This document shows, in pieces, positions 7,544-17,387 of a stretch of DNA of 64,000 nt. The DNA is from Dyadobacter sp. CY356. Its GTDB lineage: Bacteria; Bacteroidota; Bacteroidia; Cytophagales; Spirosomataceae. Within the stretch, counting starts at the first letter, position 1. Each line of letters begins with the position of its first letter. The DNA lies in contig NZ_JAJTSZ010000001.1 of NCBI RefSeq assembly GCF_021440195.1, forward strand, positions 682,001-746,000, read 5' to 3'. The notes beneath the pieces were generated by a model. That model worked only from the letters and a program-made list of their open reading frames with translations. It was not told the DNA's origin and made no database searches. Both the position numbers and the translations under genes were made by a program.

Positions 7544-10306
7544 ATGGATAAATACACATATATAGCAAATTCCGACGCCGCTTACATAGAGGAATTATAC
7601 AATTCCTATAAGCAAGATCCAACCTCCGTAGACGAAGGTTGGCAGAAGTTTTTTGAAGGGTTCGATTTTTATCAGAAATACCCGGCTAACGGCAATGGAC
7701 ATGCCAATGGCACCACCAATGGAAAAGTAGCTGCACCTGCCGGAAAGGTAGATGCGTCTCAGATCCGAAAGGAAATGGAGGTGGTTCACTTGATCCGTGG
7801 TTATCGTTCAAGAGGTCACTTGCTGGCCACTACTAACCCGATCCAGAAGAGAAAAGACCGTCAGCCACAGCTGGAATTGAGCGATTTTAGTTTGGGTCCT
7901 GAAGACCTGGATTCTGTTTTCGAAGCAGGAACTGAGGTTTTTGGACGTCCGGCTACTTTGCGTGAAATTGTCGATTCTCTGAAAACGATTTATTCAGGAA
8001 ACATTGGATTTGAGTATCTCTATATCCGTGACCGGGAACAAAAAAACTGGTTGCGTAAGAAAATTGAAAAAGAAGCATTGAACATGACTTTTTCAATTGA
8101 TGAGAAAAAACATATTCTTTCAAAATTGAATGAGGCAGTAGTTTTTGAAAACTTCCTTCACACAAAATACCTTGGTCAGAAACGTTTTTCACTGGAAGGT
8201 GGAGAAACAACGATTCCTGCTCTTGACGCGATGATCAACAAAGCGGCAGAAATGGGCGTTGTGGAAGTGATGATCGGTATGGCGCACAGAGGTCGTTTGA
8301 ACGTACTTGCCAACGTAATGCAGAAAACTTACGGACAGATCTTCAATGAATTTGAAGGTAATCTTCCGGATCAGGTTTGGGGAGATGGTGATGTGAAATA
8401 CCATATGGGTTACGCAAGCCAGATCACTGCTGAAAATGGAAGCCAGGTTCATTTGAAACTAGCTCCAAACCCGTCACACCTTGAAGCGGTAAATCCCGTA
8501 GTTGAAGGATATATCCGAGCAAGAGCTGATGGCATGTATGAATCCGATTATGACCGTGTTCTTCCAGTGATCATTCATGGTGATGCAGCGGTTGCCGGTC
8601 AGGGAATTGTTTATGAAGTTACGCAGATGTCTGGCCTGAATGGCTATTACACAGGCGGAACGATTCACTTTGTGATCAATAACCAGGTTGGTTTTACAAC
8701 AGACTTTGTTGATGCACGTACCAGTATCTACTGTACTGATGTTGCCAAAGTTGTTGATGCGCCGGTTCTGCACGTAAATGGTGACGATCCGGAAGCAGTC
8801 GTATTCTGTATGCGCCTTGCTGTGGAATATCGTCAGAAATTCAACAAGGATATCTTTATTGATATGGTTTGTTATCGCCGTCATGGCCATAACGAAGCAG
8901 ATGAGCCTAAATTTACCCAGCCGACATTATACAAATCCATAGAAAACCATCAAAATCCACGCGAGATCTATCAAAAGATTCTGGCAGATCGTGGAGATAT
9001 TGATGCGCAGCTTGCTGCGAATATGGACAAAGAGTTTAAAACTTTGCTTCAGGAGCGTCTTGATATGGTGAAACAAAAGGCATTGCCTTATGTATTGCCA
9101 AAACTGGAACAGGAATGGCATAGTTTAAGAAAATCTACTCCGACTGATTTTGAAAAATCACCGGAAACAGGTGTTCCTCTGGAAGTTCTTGAAAAAATAG
9201 GTAAGGCGATAATCAATACGCCGGAAGGTTTTCAGCGCTTGAAACAAATTGACAAACTTCTTAAAGATCGTGAACAAATGATTTTTGAGAAGAAAGAAGT
9301 AAACTGGGCTACGGCTGAGTTGCTTGCTTACGGATCGATTTTGGCAGAAGGAAATATCGTTCGGTTAAGCGGACAGGATGTTCAGCGTGGTACATTCTCT
9401 CACCGTCATGCCGTTTTGCATGATGTCGAAACGAATGATTCATATAGCAATCTTGAACACATTCAGGAAGGCCAGGGGCCTTTCATGATCTATAACTCTT
9501 TGTTATCAGAATACGCCGTTTTAGGGTTTGAATTCGGTTATTCGATGGCAAATCCTAACGCTTTGGTTATCTGGGAAGCTCAATTTGGTGACTTTGCCAA
9601 TGGAGCGCAGGTGATCATTGATCAGTTTGTTACAGCCAGTGAAACGAAATGGGATCGCTGGACTGGTCTTGTGATGCTTCTTCCTCACGGATATGAAGGT
9701 CAGGGACCAGAACATTCCAATGCGCGTCCTGAGCGTTACCTGCAATTATCGGCTGATTACAACGTCATTGTTGCGAACGTTACCACACCTGCTAACTTCT
9801 TCCATATGATGCGCCGTCAGTTGGCGTTCCCGTTCCGTAAGCCTTTGATCGTGATGTCACCAAAGTCGATGTTAAGACATCCGCTTTGTGTTTCTCCGCT
9901 TGAAGATCTGACGAAGGGATCATTCCAGGAAACGATTGGTGATAATTTCGTTGATCCTAAAAAGGTAACAAAAGTGTTATTGTGTACAGGTAAATTGTAC
10001 TATGAGTTATACGAAAGACAGCAAAACGATAAACGTGATGATGTAGCTATTATCCGTCTGGAACAAATGCACCCGTTCCCTCAGAAACAAATCGACGAAC
10101 ATCTTGCACTTTATGAAAATGCGAAAGTATTTTGGGTACAGGAAGAGCCTTTTAACATGGGTGGATGGACTTTCATGCTTCGTATGTATGCTGGCGCTAA
10201 ACCTTTGGAAGTAATTGCCCGTCGTTCAAGTGCATCGCCATCAACAGGGTTCTCGAAAATCCATGCCCAGGAACAGGCTGAGATTATTCGCAGAGCATTT
10301 GAATAG
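7544..10306 (+). CDS. sucA: 2-oxoglutarate dehydrogenase E1 component
   Basis: The thiamine-diphosphate E1 subunit that decarboxylates 2-oxoglutarate in the TCA cycle and passes the succinyl group to E2. The N-terminal peptide NSDAAYIEELYNSYKQDP is the usual SucA start. Further motifs include EGGETTIPALD, GMAHRGRLNVLANV, HGDAAVAGQGIVYE, the thiamine-binding region near VDAPVLHVNGDDPEAV with RRHGHNEADEP, and the C-terminal transketolase-type domain QFGDFANGAQV...LLPHGYEGQGPEHSN. At 920 residues it has normal length. The frame opens with GTG at 7541, but the adjoining ATG at 7544 is the better start. An insert rich in Asn and Gly follows residue 40. sucB follows after 51 bp. Confidence 0.96.
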   Translation: MDKYTYIANSDAAYIEELYNSYKQDPTSVDEGWQKFFEGFDFYQKYPANGNGHANGTTNGKVAAPAGKVDASQIRKEMEVVHLIRGYRSRGHLLATTNPIQKRKDRQPQLELSDFSLGPEDLDSVFEAGTEVFGRPATLREIVDSLKTIYSGNIGFEYLYIRDREQKNWLRKKIEKEALNMTFSIDEKKHILSKLNEAVVFENFLHTKYLGQKRFSLEGGETTIPALDAMINKAAEMGVVEVMIGMAHRGRLNVLANVMQKTYGQIFNEFEGNLPDQVWGDGDVKYHMGYASQITAENGSQVHLKLAPNPSHLEAVNPVVEGYIRARADGMYESDYDRVLPVIIHGDAAVAGQGIVYEVTQMSGLNGYYTGGTIHFVINNQVGFTTDFVDARTSIYCTDVAKVVDAPVLHVNGDDPEAVVFCMRLAVEYRQKFNKDIFIDMVCYRRHGHNEADEPKFTQPTLYKSIENHQNPREIYQKILADRGDIDAQLAANMDKEFKTLLQERLDMVKQKALPYVLPKLEQEWHSLRKSTPTDFEKSPETGVPLEVLEKIGKAIINTPEGFQRLKQIDKLLKDREQMIFEKKEVNWATAELLAYGSILAEGNIVRLSGQDVQRGTFSHRHAVLHDVETNDSYSNLEHIQEGQGPFMIYNSLLSEYAVLGFEFGYSMANPNALVIWEAQFGDFANGAQVIIDQFVTASETKWDRWTGLVMLLPHGYEGQGPEHSNARPERYLQLSADYNVIVANVTTPANFFHMMRRQLAFPFRKPLIVMSPKSMLRHPLCVSPLEDLTKGSFQETIGDNFVDPKKVTKVLLCTGKLYYELYERQQNDKRDDVAIIRLEQMHPFPQKQIDEHLALYENAKVFWVQEEPFNMGGWTFMLRMYAGAKPLEVIARRSSASPSTGFSKIHAQEQAEIIRRAFE

Positions 10307-10357
10307 GTATTTAACTCGTTATAAAAGACATAATTCGTTCATCATATTGCTGTAAAA

Positions 10358-11950
10358 ATGGCTGAAATTGAAATAAAAGTACCGCCGGTTGGCGAGTCAA
10401 TTACTGAGGTTACGATAGGAAACTGGTTCAAAAATGACGGTGATTTTGTGAAATTGGACGAGGTCATTTGCGGACTGGATTCGGATAAGGCAACGTTTGA
10501 ACTTACTGCGGAGTCTGAGGGCGTTTTGCATATCAAAGCACAGGAAGGCGACACATTAAATATTGGTGAATTGATCGCTACGATTGATCCATCCGGAAAT
10601 GGTTCTGCTCCGGCGGCACCAGCTCCGGCAGCTGCACAAGCTGCGGCTCCTGTGGCAGCACCAGCTCCTGAAAAAGCTGAGGAAAAAACTCCGGCAGCAC
10701 CTGCGGAAGCAGTCTCTGCTCCGGCGGGTAAAATTTATGAAATGAAAGTGCCTGCGGTTGGTGAGTCAATTACAGAAGTAACGATCGCGTCATGGAGCAA
10801 AAAAGATGGAGACCAAGTAGAACTGGATGAAATCATTTGCGAACTGGAATCAGATAAAGCAACATTTGAATTGCCATCAGAAGCGGCTGGTACATTGAGA
10901 ATTGTTGGACAGGAAGGTGATACCTTATCAATCGGTGCCGTAATTTGTACGATCGAGGTAGGAGCTGGAAGTCCTGCTTCTGCTGCGCCTGCATCAACGC
11001 CCGCAGCTCCTGCTGCAAATGGTGCAGAGGCTGATAAAGGGTACACTGAGAAACATACTTCTCCTGTTGCCGCCAAAATTCTGGCAGAAAAAGGAATCGA
11101 TCCTAAGGATGTGAACGGTTCTGGTTCAGGTGGAAAAATTATGAAGGATGATGCTTTGAAAGCAGGCGCAAAACCTGCGGCAGCTCCTGCTCCGGCAGCA
11201 GCGAAACCTACTGCACCATCTGCGCCTGCTAAGGTTGCAGTTCCTGGTGAACGCGGACAACGTCGTGAAAAAATGTCGTCACTTCGTAAAACAATCGCAA
11301 GACGTCTTGTGGCTGTGAAAAACGAGACGGCTATGCTTACAACTTTCAATGAAGTTGATATGAAACCGGTAATGGATCTTCGTAACAAATTCAAAGACAA
11401 GTTTAAAGAAAAACATGAAGTTGGTTTAGGCTTTATGTCATTCTTTGTTAAAGCGGTAACCGTTGCTTTGAAAGATTTCCCGGTTGTCAATGCATATATT
11501 GACGGCGAAGAATTGGTTTACAATGACTACGCCGATATTTCGATTGCTGTTTCCACACCGCGTGGTTTGGTAGTTCCGGTTATCAGAAATGCAGAAGATC
11601 TTTCTTTCTCAGCGATTGAAAAAGAAATCGTTCGTCTTGCAGTTCGTGCTCGTGACGGTAAATTAGGTTTGGATGAAATGTCCGGAGGAACTTTCACGAT
11701 CACAAATGGCGGAACTTTCGGTTCAATGCTTTCTACACCGATTATCAATGCGCCACAATCTGCAATTATGGGAATGCATAATATTGTAGAACGTGCTGTG
11801 GTTGTAAACGGGGAAATTGTGATTCGTCCGATCATGTACCTTGCTCTTTCTTACGATCACCGTACGATTGATGGAAAAGATTCAGTAAGCTTTCTGGTTC
11901 GGGTAAAACAATTACTTGAAGATCCAATGAGATTATTACTTGATATGTAA
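10358..11950 (+). CDS. sucB: Dihydrolipoamide succinyltransferase (E2) with two lipoyl domains
   Basis: The E2 core of the 2-oxoglutarate dehydrogenase complex, which transfers succinyl from lipoyl-lysine to CoA. Two lipoyl domains are visible: the first with DSDKATFEL (lipoyl lysine K44), the second with ESDKATFEL (K167), each followed by a long Ala/Pro linker. An E3-binding domain ([20 protein letters not shown], about 232-270) and the acyltransferase domain with catalytic [11 protein letters not shown] near the C-terminus complete the layout. At 530 residues it is longer than the single-lipoyl E. coli SucB (about 405). It is paired with sucA and followed by a strong terminator. No E3 (lpd) gene is in the window. 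Confidence 0.94.
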   Translation: MAEIEIKVPPVGESITEVTIGNWFKNDGDFVKLDEVICGLDSDKATFELTAESEGVLHIKAQEGDTLNIGELIATIDPSGNGSAPAAPAPAAAQAAAPVAAPAPEKAEEKTPAAPAEAVSAPAGKIYEMKVPAVGESITEVTIASWSKKDGDQVELDEIICELESDKATFELPSEAAGTLRIVGQEGDTLSIGAVICTIEVGAGSPASAAPASTPAAPAANGAEADKGYTEKHTSPVAAKILAEKGIDPKDVNGSGSGGKIMKDDALKAGAKPAAAPAPAAAKPTAPSAPAKVAVPGERGQRREKMSSLRKTIARRLVAVKNETAMLTTFNEVDMKPVMDLRNKFKDKFKEKHEVGLGFMSFFVKAVTVALKDFPVVNAYIDGEELVYNDYADISIAVSTPRGLVVPVIRNAEDLSFSAIEKEIVRLAVRARDGKLGLDEMSGGTFTITNGGTFGSMLSTPIINAPQSAIMGMHNIVERAVVVNGEIVIRPIMYLALSYDHRTIDGKDSVSFLVRVKQLLEDPMRLLLDM

Positions 11951-11956
11951 TATATT

Positions 11957-11984
11957 AGGCCCATCGAAAGATGGGCCTTTTTTT
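11957..11984 (+). terminator. Rho-independent terminator after sucAB
   Basis: A perfect 9-bp stem AGGCCCATC/GATGGGCCT with a GAAA tetraloop, followed by a run of seven T. Confidence 0.93.
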
Positions 11985-12012
11985 ATTGTCAAACCCTCAT
12001 ATATTTTAGTCG

Positions 12013-12582
12013 ATGTTTGTTTGTCGATTTCTACAAAGTTTACTTCTGTCAACTCTGCTGACAAGTTTTTGTTATGCACAGCTAAATAAAGAAACAACTT
12101 CCGACACTCTTCCAGACAAGCTCCAAAATATTTTTACTTACCCCACCATAACAAAGTACCGCAATAAATTTAGTATCGAGAAAAGAATTTTACGTACCAG
12201 TGAAATCGGTGATATACTTGCGAAAGGAGATACGAGTGCTTTCCGTTTGTATCAGAAAGGACGAACAAATCAAAAAACAGGAGTTGTTCTTGTAATTAGT
12301 GGCGGGGGACTTCTCGTTGTCAGTAGTATCGTAGCACTGGGGCAAGCACTCACCAGTATTACGGCCTACAATTCAGAAAATAATGAAAGTACTGCGGCAA
12401 TAGTTTTATTAGTTGCAGGCAGTGGTTCTGTTATTGCCGGAATCGTTACGGCTATTCTTGGAGGTGAAGACAAGAATAAAGCAGTAAATCAGTATAATTT
12501 AAGCATAAAATCAAAAAGACGACCGTTAGGATTTTATGTGAAACCCGGCGTAACCGGGATTTCTCTTGGATTAAGGTTTTAA
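12013..12582 (+). CDS. Hypothetical exported protein with two hydrophobic segments
   Basis: 189 residues with no family I recognise. A signal peptide covers about residues 1-23 (cleavage after CYAQ). The middle has two strongly hydrophobic, Gly-rich stretches (about 99-117 and 132-152), probably a transmembrane hairpin. The C-terminus, GFYVKPGVTGISLGLRF, ends in phenylalanine with alternating hydrophobics, as outer-membrane strands often do. It starts 62 bp after sucB beyond that gene's terminator. Its last 12 bp overlap the end of the convergent MazG-like gene. Envelope location is inferred; function is unknown. Confidence 0.6.
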   Translation: MFVCRFLQSLLLSTLLTSFCYAQLNKETTSDTLPDKLQNIFTYPTITKYRNKFSIEKRILRTSEIGDILAKGDTSAFRLYQKGRTNQKTGVVLVISGGGLLVVSSIVALGQALTSITAYNSENNESTAAIVLLVAGSGSVIAGIVTAILGGEDKNKAVNQYNLSIKSKRRPLGFYVKPGVTGISLGLRF

Positions 12583-12900
12583 CTTTTCATTGGCTTTATG
12601 CCTGTCCTTATCCCGTTCCGTTTTCTTAGCCAGATTTTTCTCGAATGCTTCTGTCAGATTAATCCCTGTCTGATTGGCCAGACAGATCAAAACCCAAAGT
12701 ACGTCGGCCATTTCATCTCCAAGATCTTTATCCATATCAGACTTTTTGAAAGACTGGTCTCCGTAAGTTCTGGACATAATCCGGGCAACTTCTCCAACTT
12801 CCTCAGTCAGGATCGTCATGTTTGTAAGCTCTGAAAAATAGCGTACACCGTAGGTTTTTATCCAGTTATCAACTTGCTGCTGTGCTTCGTCAAGGGTCAT
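12571..12900 (-). CDS. MazG-like nucleotide pyrophosphohydrolase
   Basis: A 109-residue all-alpha NTP pyrophosphatase domain protein. The family metal-binding pattern appears as TEEVGEVARIM (about residues 31-41) and LGDEMADVLWVL (about 62-73), giving EExxE and DExxD. Such small MazG/iMazG proteins hydrolyse non-canonical or damaged nucleoside triphosphates to monophosphates in the cytoplasm. It lies 11 bp downstream of dtd on the same strand, so the two are probably cotranscribed. The substrate is not predictable. Confidence 0.85.
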   Translation of the reverse strand: MTLDEAQQQVDNWIKTYGVRYFSELTNMTILTEEVGEVARIMSRTYGDQSFKKSDMDKDLGDEMADVLWVLICLANQTGINLTEAFEKNLAKKTERDKDRHKANEKLKP

Positions 12901-12911
12901 ATATTGAGAAA

Positions 12912-13364
12912 TTAAATTCTGTTCCTGGAATCAATTACGATCGTAACCGGTCCGTCGTTTAATAAAGCTACTTTCATATCCGACCCGAAAATTCCGGTTT
13001 CAATTGGATTTTCCAGTTCTTTATTGAGAAACTCAATCATTTGTTCATAAAGCGGAATCGCAATTTCCGGCCTGGCTGCTTCAATGAATGAAGGTCTGTT
13101 TCCTTTTTTTGTGCTTGCATGCAGTGTGAACTGGCTGATTAGCAGAATATTCCCGTTCACAGATTTTAAATCCAGATTCATTTTACCTTCCTCATCGCCA
13201 AAAATCCGCATCCCGATTATTTTCTTTCCAAGCCACTCAATATCTTCTTTGTTATCTTCGTGGGTTATACCAAGTAAAACCAAAAAGCCGGTACCAATTT
13301 TACCTTCAACTTTACCTTCAATTGTTACTGATGCTTCGCTTACCCGTTGAATTACTGCAATCAT
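12912..13364 (-). CDS. dtd: D-aminoacyl-tRNA deacylase
   Basis: Removes D-amino acids (and glycine from mischarged tRNA-Ala) to protect translation. The 150-residue protein starts MIAVIQRVSEASV, the classic DTD N-terminus, and carries LLISQFTLHAST and the C-terminal Gly-cisPro type motif NDGPVTIVID. An upstream in-frame codon would add 23 residues unlike DTD, so the ATG at 13364 is chosen. It leads a probable two-gene operon with the MazG-like gene; both jobs are quality control of small molecules used in macromolecule synthesis. Confidence 0.93.
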   Translation of the reverse strand: MIAVIQRVSEASVTIEGKVEGKIGTGFLVLLGITHEDNKEDIEWLGKKIIGMRIFGDEEGKMNLDLKSVNGNILLISQFTLHASTKKGNRPSFIEAARPEIAIPLYEQMIEFLNKELENPIETGIFGSDMKVALLNDGPVTIVIDSRNRI

Positions 13365-13581
13365 AAATGAATAATTATATAAACTGCGACACGAAAAATT
13401 TTCCTTTTGGCATACAAAATCTTGGGCAGGCAAAATAACAATAAATAAATCAGGAATACATTTCAGTAAAATTTATTTCAATATCAAAATTGGCAGGAAA
13501 TAATACTGAACATATTGAAACACCGTTTGAAGGGTTGTATCTTGTAAGGAGGTAATACCCTGAACAAACATCTAATTTCAA

Positions 13582-15045
13582 ATGATCGTTACAGATAAAT
13601 CAAATGCCGGTAAGTCAATTGTGAAGGAGGAGCGGATATCTGTTTTTGATATTTTCAAGATCGGTGTTGGCCCATCCAGTTCACACACTTTGGGACCGTG
13701 GCGGGCGGGACAATTGTTTGTGGAATTATTGAAAAGTGCCACAAATCTGGATAAGATTACTTCCATCAAAGTAAATCTTTTTGGCTCTCTTGCAAAAACA
13801 GGAAAGGGGCATGGAACTGATCTGGCCGTTCAACTAGGTTTGAGTGGATACGATCCGGTTACGATGGATACGAAGCAAATTGATAGCATCAAAAACCAAA
13901 TATCAGATAATAACAAACTGATTATAAATGGTAGCAATGAAATTGATTTTAATCCAAAAACGGATATTATATTTCAAATGCAGAAATCACTGCCCTTTCA
14001 TCCCAATGCTTTGACATTTTCAGCTACTACCGATGAAGACGAAGAAATAAGTGAGACCTATTATTCTGTTGGCGGAGGGTTTGTGATTAAAGAGGAAAGT
14101 CAGGAAGAAGCTTCTCCCTGCGTCAAATTACCATTCCCGGTGGATCATGCTTCGGATCTTTTAAACTGGCATCAGCCGACCGGAATGTCAATTTCTGATC
14201 TTATTTATGAAAATGAAAAAGTATGGCGAAATGAAGAAGAGATAAGATCTGAGCTGCTGAATATCTGGCGGGTAATGAAAGAATGTATTTATGCAGGTTG
14301 TCATAATGAAGGCATTTTGTCGGGTGGATTAAACGTTAAACGACGGGCTTCCTCATTGAGTAAAAAACTTTTAGATGGTAAAGAATTCAGTAACCACGAC
14401 GAATGGATCAATGCTATACGTTCCAGTGGAAGCGGATTCAAATATACACTTGACTGGCTAAGTTGTTTTGCGCTGGCGGTTAACGAAGAAAATGCCTCAT
14501 TCAGCCGTGTTGTTACGGCACCAACGAATGGTTCGGCAGGCGTGATTCCGGCAGTTTTACAATACTATCTTATTTTTTGTAGCGGTACTGAAAATGACAT
14601 TATCCGTTTTTTGTTAACTGCCAGTGAGATCGGTTGTATCTTCAAAAAAGGAGCAACCATTTCTGCTGCGATGGGCGGTTGCCAGGCTGAAATTGGCGTT
14701 TCTTCTGCCATGGCTGCTGCGGGTCTGACGGAAGTTTCCGGCGGCACTGTTGAACAATGTCTGATGGCTGCTGAAATTGCGATGGAGCATCACCTGGGAA
14801 TGACCTGCGATCCTGTGGGCGGATTGGTGCAGATTCCCTGTATTGAACGGAATACCATGGGTGCAATTAAAGCCATCACGGCTTCGCAACTTGCTATGCA
14901 GAGCAATCCTGAAAATGCGAAAGTTTCCCTGGACAATGTTGTCAAAACAATGTGGGAAACGGCATTGGATATGAATTTTCGCTATAAGGAAACTTCGGAA
15001 GGTGGATTGGCGATTAATATTCCAATCAGTTTAAGCGAATGTTGA
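13582..15045 (+). CDS. sdaA: L-serine ammonia-lyase, iron-sulfur type, single chain
   Basis: Deaminates L-serine to pyruvate and ammonia in the cytoplasm. The N-terminal beta domain has [19 protein letters not shown], and the alpha domain has [32 protein letters not shown] and [17 protein letters not shown], whose cysteines are the expected [4Fe-4S] ligands. At 487 residues alpha and beta domains are fused, as in E. coli SdaA. The stop codon abuts the stop of mgtE on the other strand with no bases between. A perfect Shine-Dalgarno-like AAGGAGGT lies 28 bp before the ATG, too far to serve this start directly. Confidence 0.94.
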   Translation: MIVTDKSNAGKSIVKEERISVFDIFKIGVGPSSSHTLGPWRAGQLFVELLKSATNLDKITSIKVNLFGSLAKTGKGHGTDLAVQLGLSGYDPVTMDTKQIDSIKNQISDNNKLIINGSNEIDFNPKTDIIFQMQKSLPFHPNALTFSATTDEDEEISETYYSVGGGFVIKEESQEEASPCVKLPFPVDHASDLLNWHQPTGMSISDLIYENEKVWRNEEEIRSELLNIWRVMKECIYAGCHNEGILSGGLNVKRRASSLSKKLLDGKEFSNHDEWINAIRSSGSGFKYTLDWLSCFALAVNEENASFSRVVTAPTNGSAGVIPAVLQYYLIFCSGTENDIIRFLLTASEIGCIFKKGATISAAMGGCQAEIGVSSAMAAAGLTEVSGGTVEQCLMAAEIAMEHHLGMTCDPVGGLVQIPCIERNTMGAIKAITASQLAMQSNPENAKVSLDNVVKTMWETALDMNFRYKETSEGGLAINIPISLSEC

Positions 15046-16398
15046 TTATAAATGCAAAAGCAAATGGGCCAGGCCAAAATAAACACCATAACCAATCAGG
15101 TCATTTGCTGTTGTTATAAAAGGTCCGGACGCAACGGCAGGATTTATACCAATCCGATCCAAAACAATCGGTGTTACTGTTCCGGTAAAGGAAGCCAGAA
15201 AAACGACAGATAAAAGAGCCGAGGAAACGACGAGTGCCAGTTGTAACTCGTTTCCAATCAGTAAATTAAAACCGAAAACTATTCCGCTGATAATTAATCC
15301 ATTAATGGAAGCTACCGCAAACATTCTGATTAGTCTGCTCCAGACACTAATATCCAGACCACTTTTGTCCGCAATACTTTGAAGAATAATCGATGAAGTC
15401 TGAATTCCTACATTACCGCCTGTTGAACCAATGATAGGAATGAAAGCCGCCATGGCCGGAATTATTTTTAGATCGCCTTCAAAAAAACTGATAAATTTCG
15501 CTGCCAGAATTCCGCCCATCATACCCACCAATAGCCAGGGCAGGCGGGCTTTGGTTTGTTGGAAAATGGTATCGTCTTCTTCAACATCTCCTGTGATACC
15601 GGCCATGGCCAGGGTATCAGAATTTGCCTGTTCGGTAATTACATCGATCACGTCATCGATGGTGATGCGTCCCAGAAGTTTTCCCTGCACATTGACAACA
15701 GGAAGTGCGTCAAGGTCATAACGCTGCATGAGTTCTGCAACTTCCTCCGCCGGGCGGTAAGTTTCTACAAAAATGACGTCCTTGTCATACAAACTTTCAA
15801 TTTTTGTATTCTTATTGGCCAAAACGATTTTTTTCAGGGAAAGTATGCCAAGTAAAATTCCATTATCATCAATAACATAAACGGCATATACTTTTTCAAC
15901 ATCTTCTGCCTGTTTGCGCAGCTCTTCAATACATTGATTTACATTCCAGTTGACATTGGCCTTGACCAACTCTTTCTGCATCAAACCACCCGCCACATCT
16001 TCATCATAATGCAGCAGATCCAGAATAAAACGCGCCTGTTCGCGGTCTTCAAGTAATGCAATAACTTCTTCCCGAACGCGGATCGGTTGTTCATTCAGCA
16101 AATCCACCGCGTCATCAGAATCAAAAAGATTGACGTATCGGGAGATTTCCTCAGAAGTAAAAGCTTCCAGAAATTCTCTTCTTTCATTAGGATCAAGCGC
16201 TGCCAGAATTTCAGCACCCAGCTCTGTATCAAGTTGATTGATCAGATATCGGGCCTCGGGAGTATCCAGTTCATACAACAAGCCCGTGATATCAGCCGGA
16301 AAAAGCTCTGCCATTTTGCTGCGAATGGCTTCGGGATTTTCAGTGACGATCAGTTCCTGGACTTGTTCAACGTACTCTTTGGTTAACTCAAAATTCAT
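15046..16398 (-). CDS. mgtE: Magnesium transporter MgtE
   Basis: An inner-membrane Mg2+ channel/transporter of 450 residues with the standard layout. The N-terminal superhelical domain (about 1-130) holds repeats such as LDPNERREFLEAF and LLEDREQARFIL. Two CBS domains (about 135-260) follow, including LPVVNVQGKLLGRITIDDVIDVI. The C-terminus is a five-helix membrane domain with GSTGGNVGIQTSSIIL and the pore signature region near SFTGTVTPIVLDRIGINPAVASGP. In the family, cytosolic Mg2+ binding at the N and CBS domains closes the pore. No magnesium riboswitch is evident upstream. rsmA lies 98 bp upstream on the same strand. Confidence 0.94.
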   Translation of the reverse strand: MNFELTKEYVEQVQELIVTENPEAIRSKMAELFPADITGLLYELDTPEARYLINQLDTELGAEILAALDPNERREFLEAFTSEEISRYVNLFDSDDAVDLLNEQPIRVREEVIALLEDREQARFILDLLHYDEDVAGGLMQKELVKANVNWNVNQCIEELRKQAEDVEKVYAVYVIDDNGILLGILSLKKIVLANKNTKIESLYDKDVIFVETYRPAEEVAELMQRYDLDALPVVNVQGKLLGRITIDDVIDVITEQANSDTLAMAGITGDVEEDDTIFQQTKARLPWLLVGMMGGILAAKFISFFEGDLKIIPAMAAFIPIIGSTGGNVGIQTSSIILQSIADKSGLDISVWSRLIRMFAVASINGLIISGIVFGFNLLIGNELQLALVVSSALLSVVFLASFTGTVTPIVLDRIGINPAVASGPFITTANDLIGYGVYFGLAHLLLHL

Positions 16399-16496
16399 AA
16401 AATTTTATTGGCAAAATCGGTATTACAATGAGAGAAGTTGTTCGTAAAGTTTACCAAAAGGCAAATCTAAAACGTTAATGTTAGCTGTATATTTTT

Positions 16497-17306
16497 TTAC
16501 TGATTTGCTTTTATTACTGTTTCAGCAATCACGGTCAGTTCTACAAAATCTGCAACACTTAATTGTTCTGCGCGTTTGGTAAGCAAAGGATGCTCGGGCA
16601 TTTCGCCAATAGGTTTCAGCGCATTCCGAAGTGTTTTTCTGCGTTGATTAAAAGCAGTTTTTACAACCCTGAAAAATAGTTTCTGATCGCAGGCAAGTGA
16701 CTTTGTAGCATTTCTGGCCAGACGAATCACACCGGATTGTACTTTCGGAGGCGGATCAAACGCACCGGGCGGAACCGATACCAGGTAAGTTATATCATAG
16801 AAAGCCTGCAATAAAACACTCAGAATTCCATAATCCTTATTGCCGGGAGGAGAGGCAATCCGCTGCGCTACTTCCTTTTGAAGCATACAAACCACTTCCT
16901 GAACCTGATCCGGATTTTGTAAAACTTTGAAGAAGATCTGGGAAGAAATGTTGTATGGGAAATTCCCGATGATCGCGAATGGCTCAGGAAATATTTCCGA
17001 AGTATCATACTTCAAAAAATCGCCTTCGATAATACGCGGAGTTAATTCCTCATAATGTTTTTTCAAATAGACGACTGATTCCGTATCAATCTCGATAACA
17101 TAGGTTGAATAGTCAGTTTTTTGAAGCAAAAATTGCGTCAATACACCCATTCCAGGACCTATTTCCAATACTTTGTTATATCCTCCATGACCACTCAAAC
17201 CGTCAACAATCTTGTTGGCGATATTCATGTCTTTCAGGAAATGTTGTCCCAAATGTTTTTTGGCACGAACTTTCGAATCGTTCTGATTTTTATAATTTAT
17301 TTTCAC
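16497..17306 (-). CDS. rsmA: 16S rRNA (adenine1518-N6/1519-N6)-dimethyltransferase
   Basis: Dimethylates two adjacent adenines in helix 45 of 16S rRNA during 30S assembly. Motifs: [11 protein letters not shown] (about 17-27), the SAM-binding [16 protein letters not shown], and the catalytic [10 protein letters not shown] (N-F-P-Y). Normal length at 269 residues. The start is a GTG at 17306: an in-frame stop lies only three bases beyond the codon before it, and the next methionine would delete the conserved [17 protein letters not shown] box lies just upstream, so the transcript may be nearly leaderless. Confidence 0.94.
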   Translation of the reverse strand: MKINYKNQNDSKVRAKKHLGQHFLKDMNIANKIVDGLSGHGGYNKVLEIGPGMGVLTQFLLQKTDYSTYVIEIDTESVVYLKKHYEELTPRIIEGDFLKYDTSEIFPEPFAIIGNFPYNISSQIFFKVLQNPDQVQEVVCMLQKEVAQRIASPPGNKDYGILSVLLQAFYDITYLVSVPPGAFDPPPKVQSGVIRLARNATKSLACDQKLFFRVVKTAFNQRRKTLRNALKPIGEMPEHPLLTKRAEQLSVADFVELTVIAETVIKANQ

Positions 17307-17310
17307 GATT

Positions 17311-17318
17311 CAAAATTA
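17311..17318 (-). promoter_or_regulatory. Possible -7 promoter element for rsmA
   Basis: On the minus strand this reads TAATTTTG, matching TAnnTTTG. It ends only 4 bp before the GTG start of rsmA, which would place transcription initiation at or within a few bases of the start codon. No good -33 box is seen. Confidence 0.35.
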
Positions 17319-17387
17319 CGTCTTAATTCGTAGATTTATCGAATAAAGAATAGGAAGTAATCTTAAAAATGCGGTTTCCGACTAATT

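Noticed and set aside
8474..8890. A 138-residue open frame antisense to sucA
   Set aside because: It is wholly inside sucA and has no recognisable motif, so it is a shadow frame.
10735..11490. A 251-residue open frame antisense to sucB
   Set aside because: It lies wholly within the well-supported sucB gene and is rich in Ala, Gly and Ser because it mirrors the Ala/Pro linkers.
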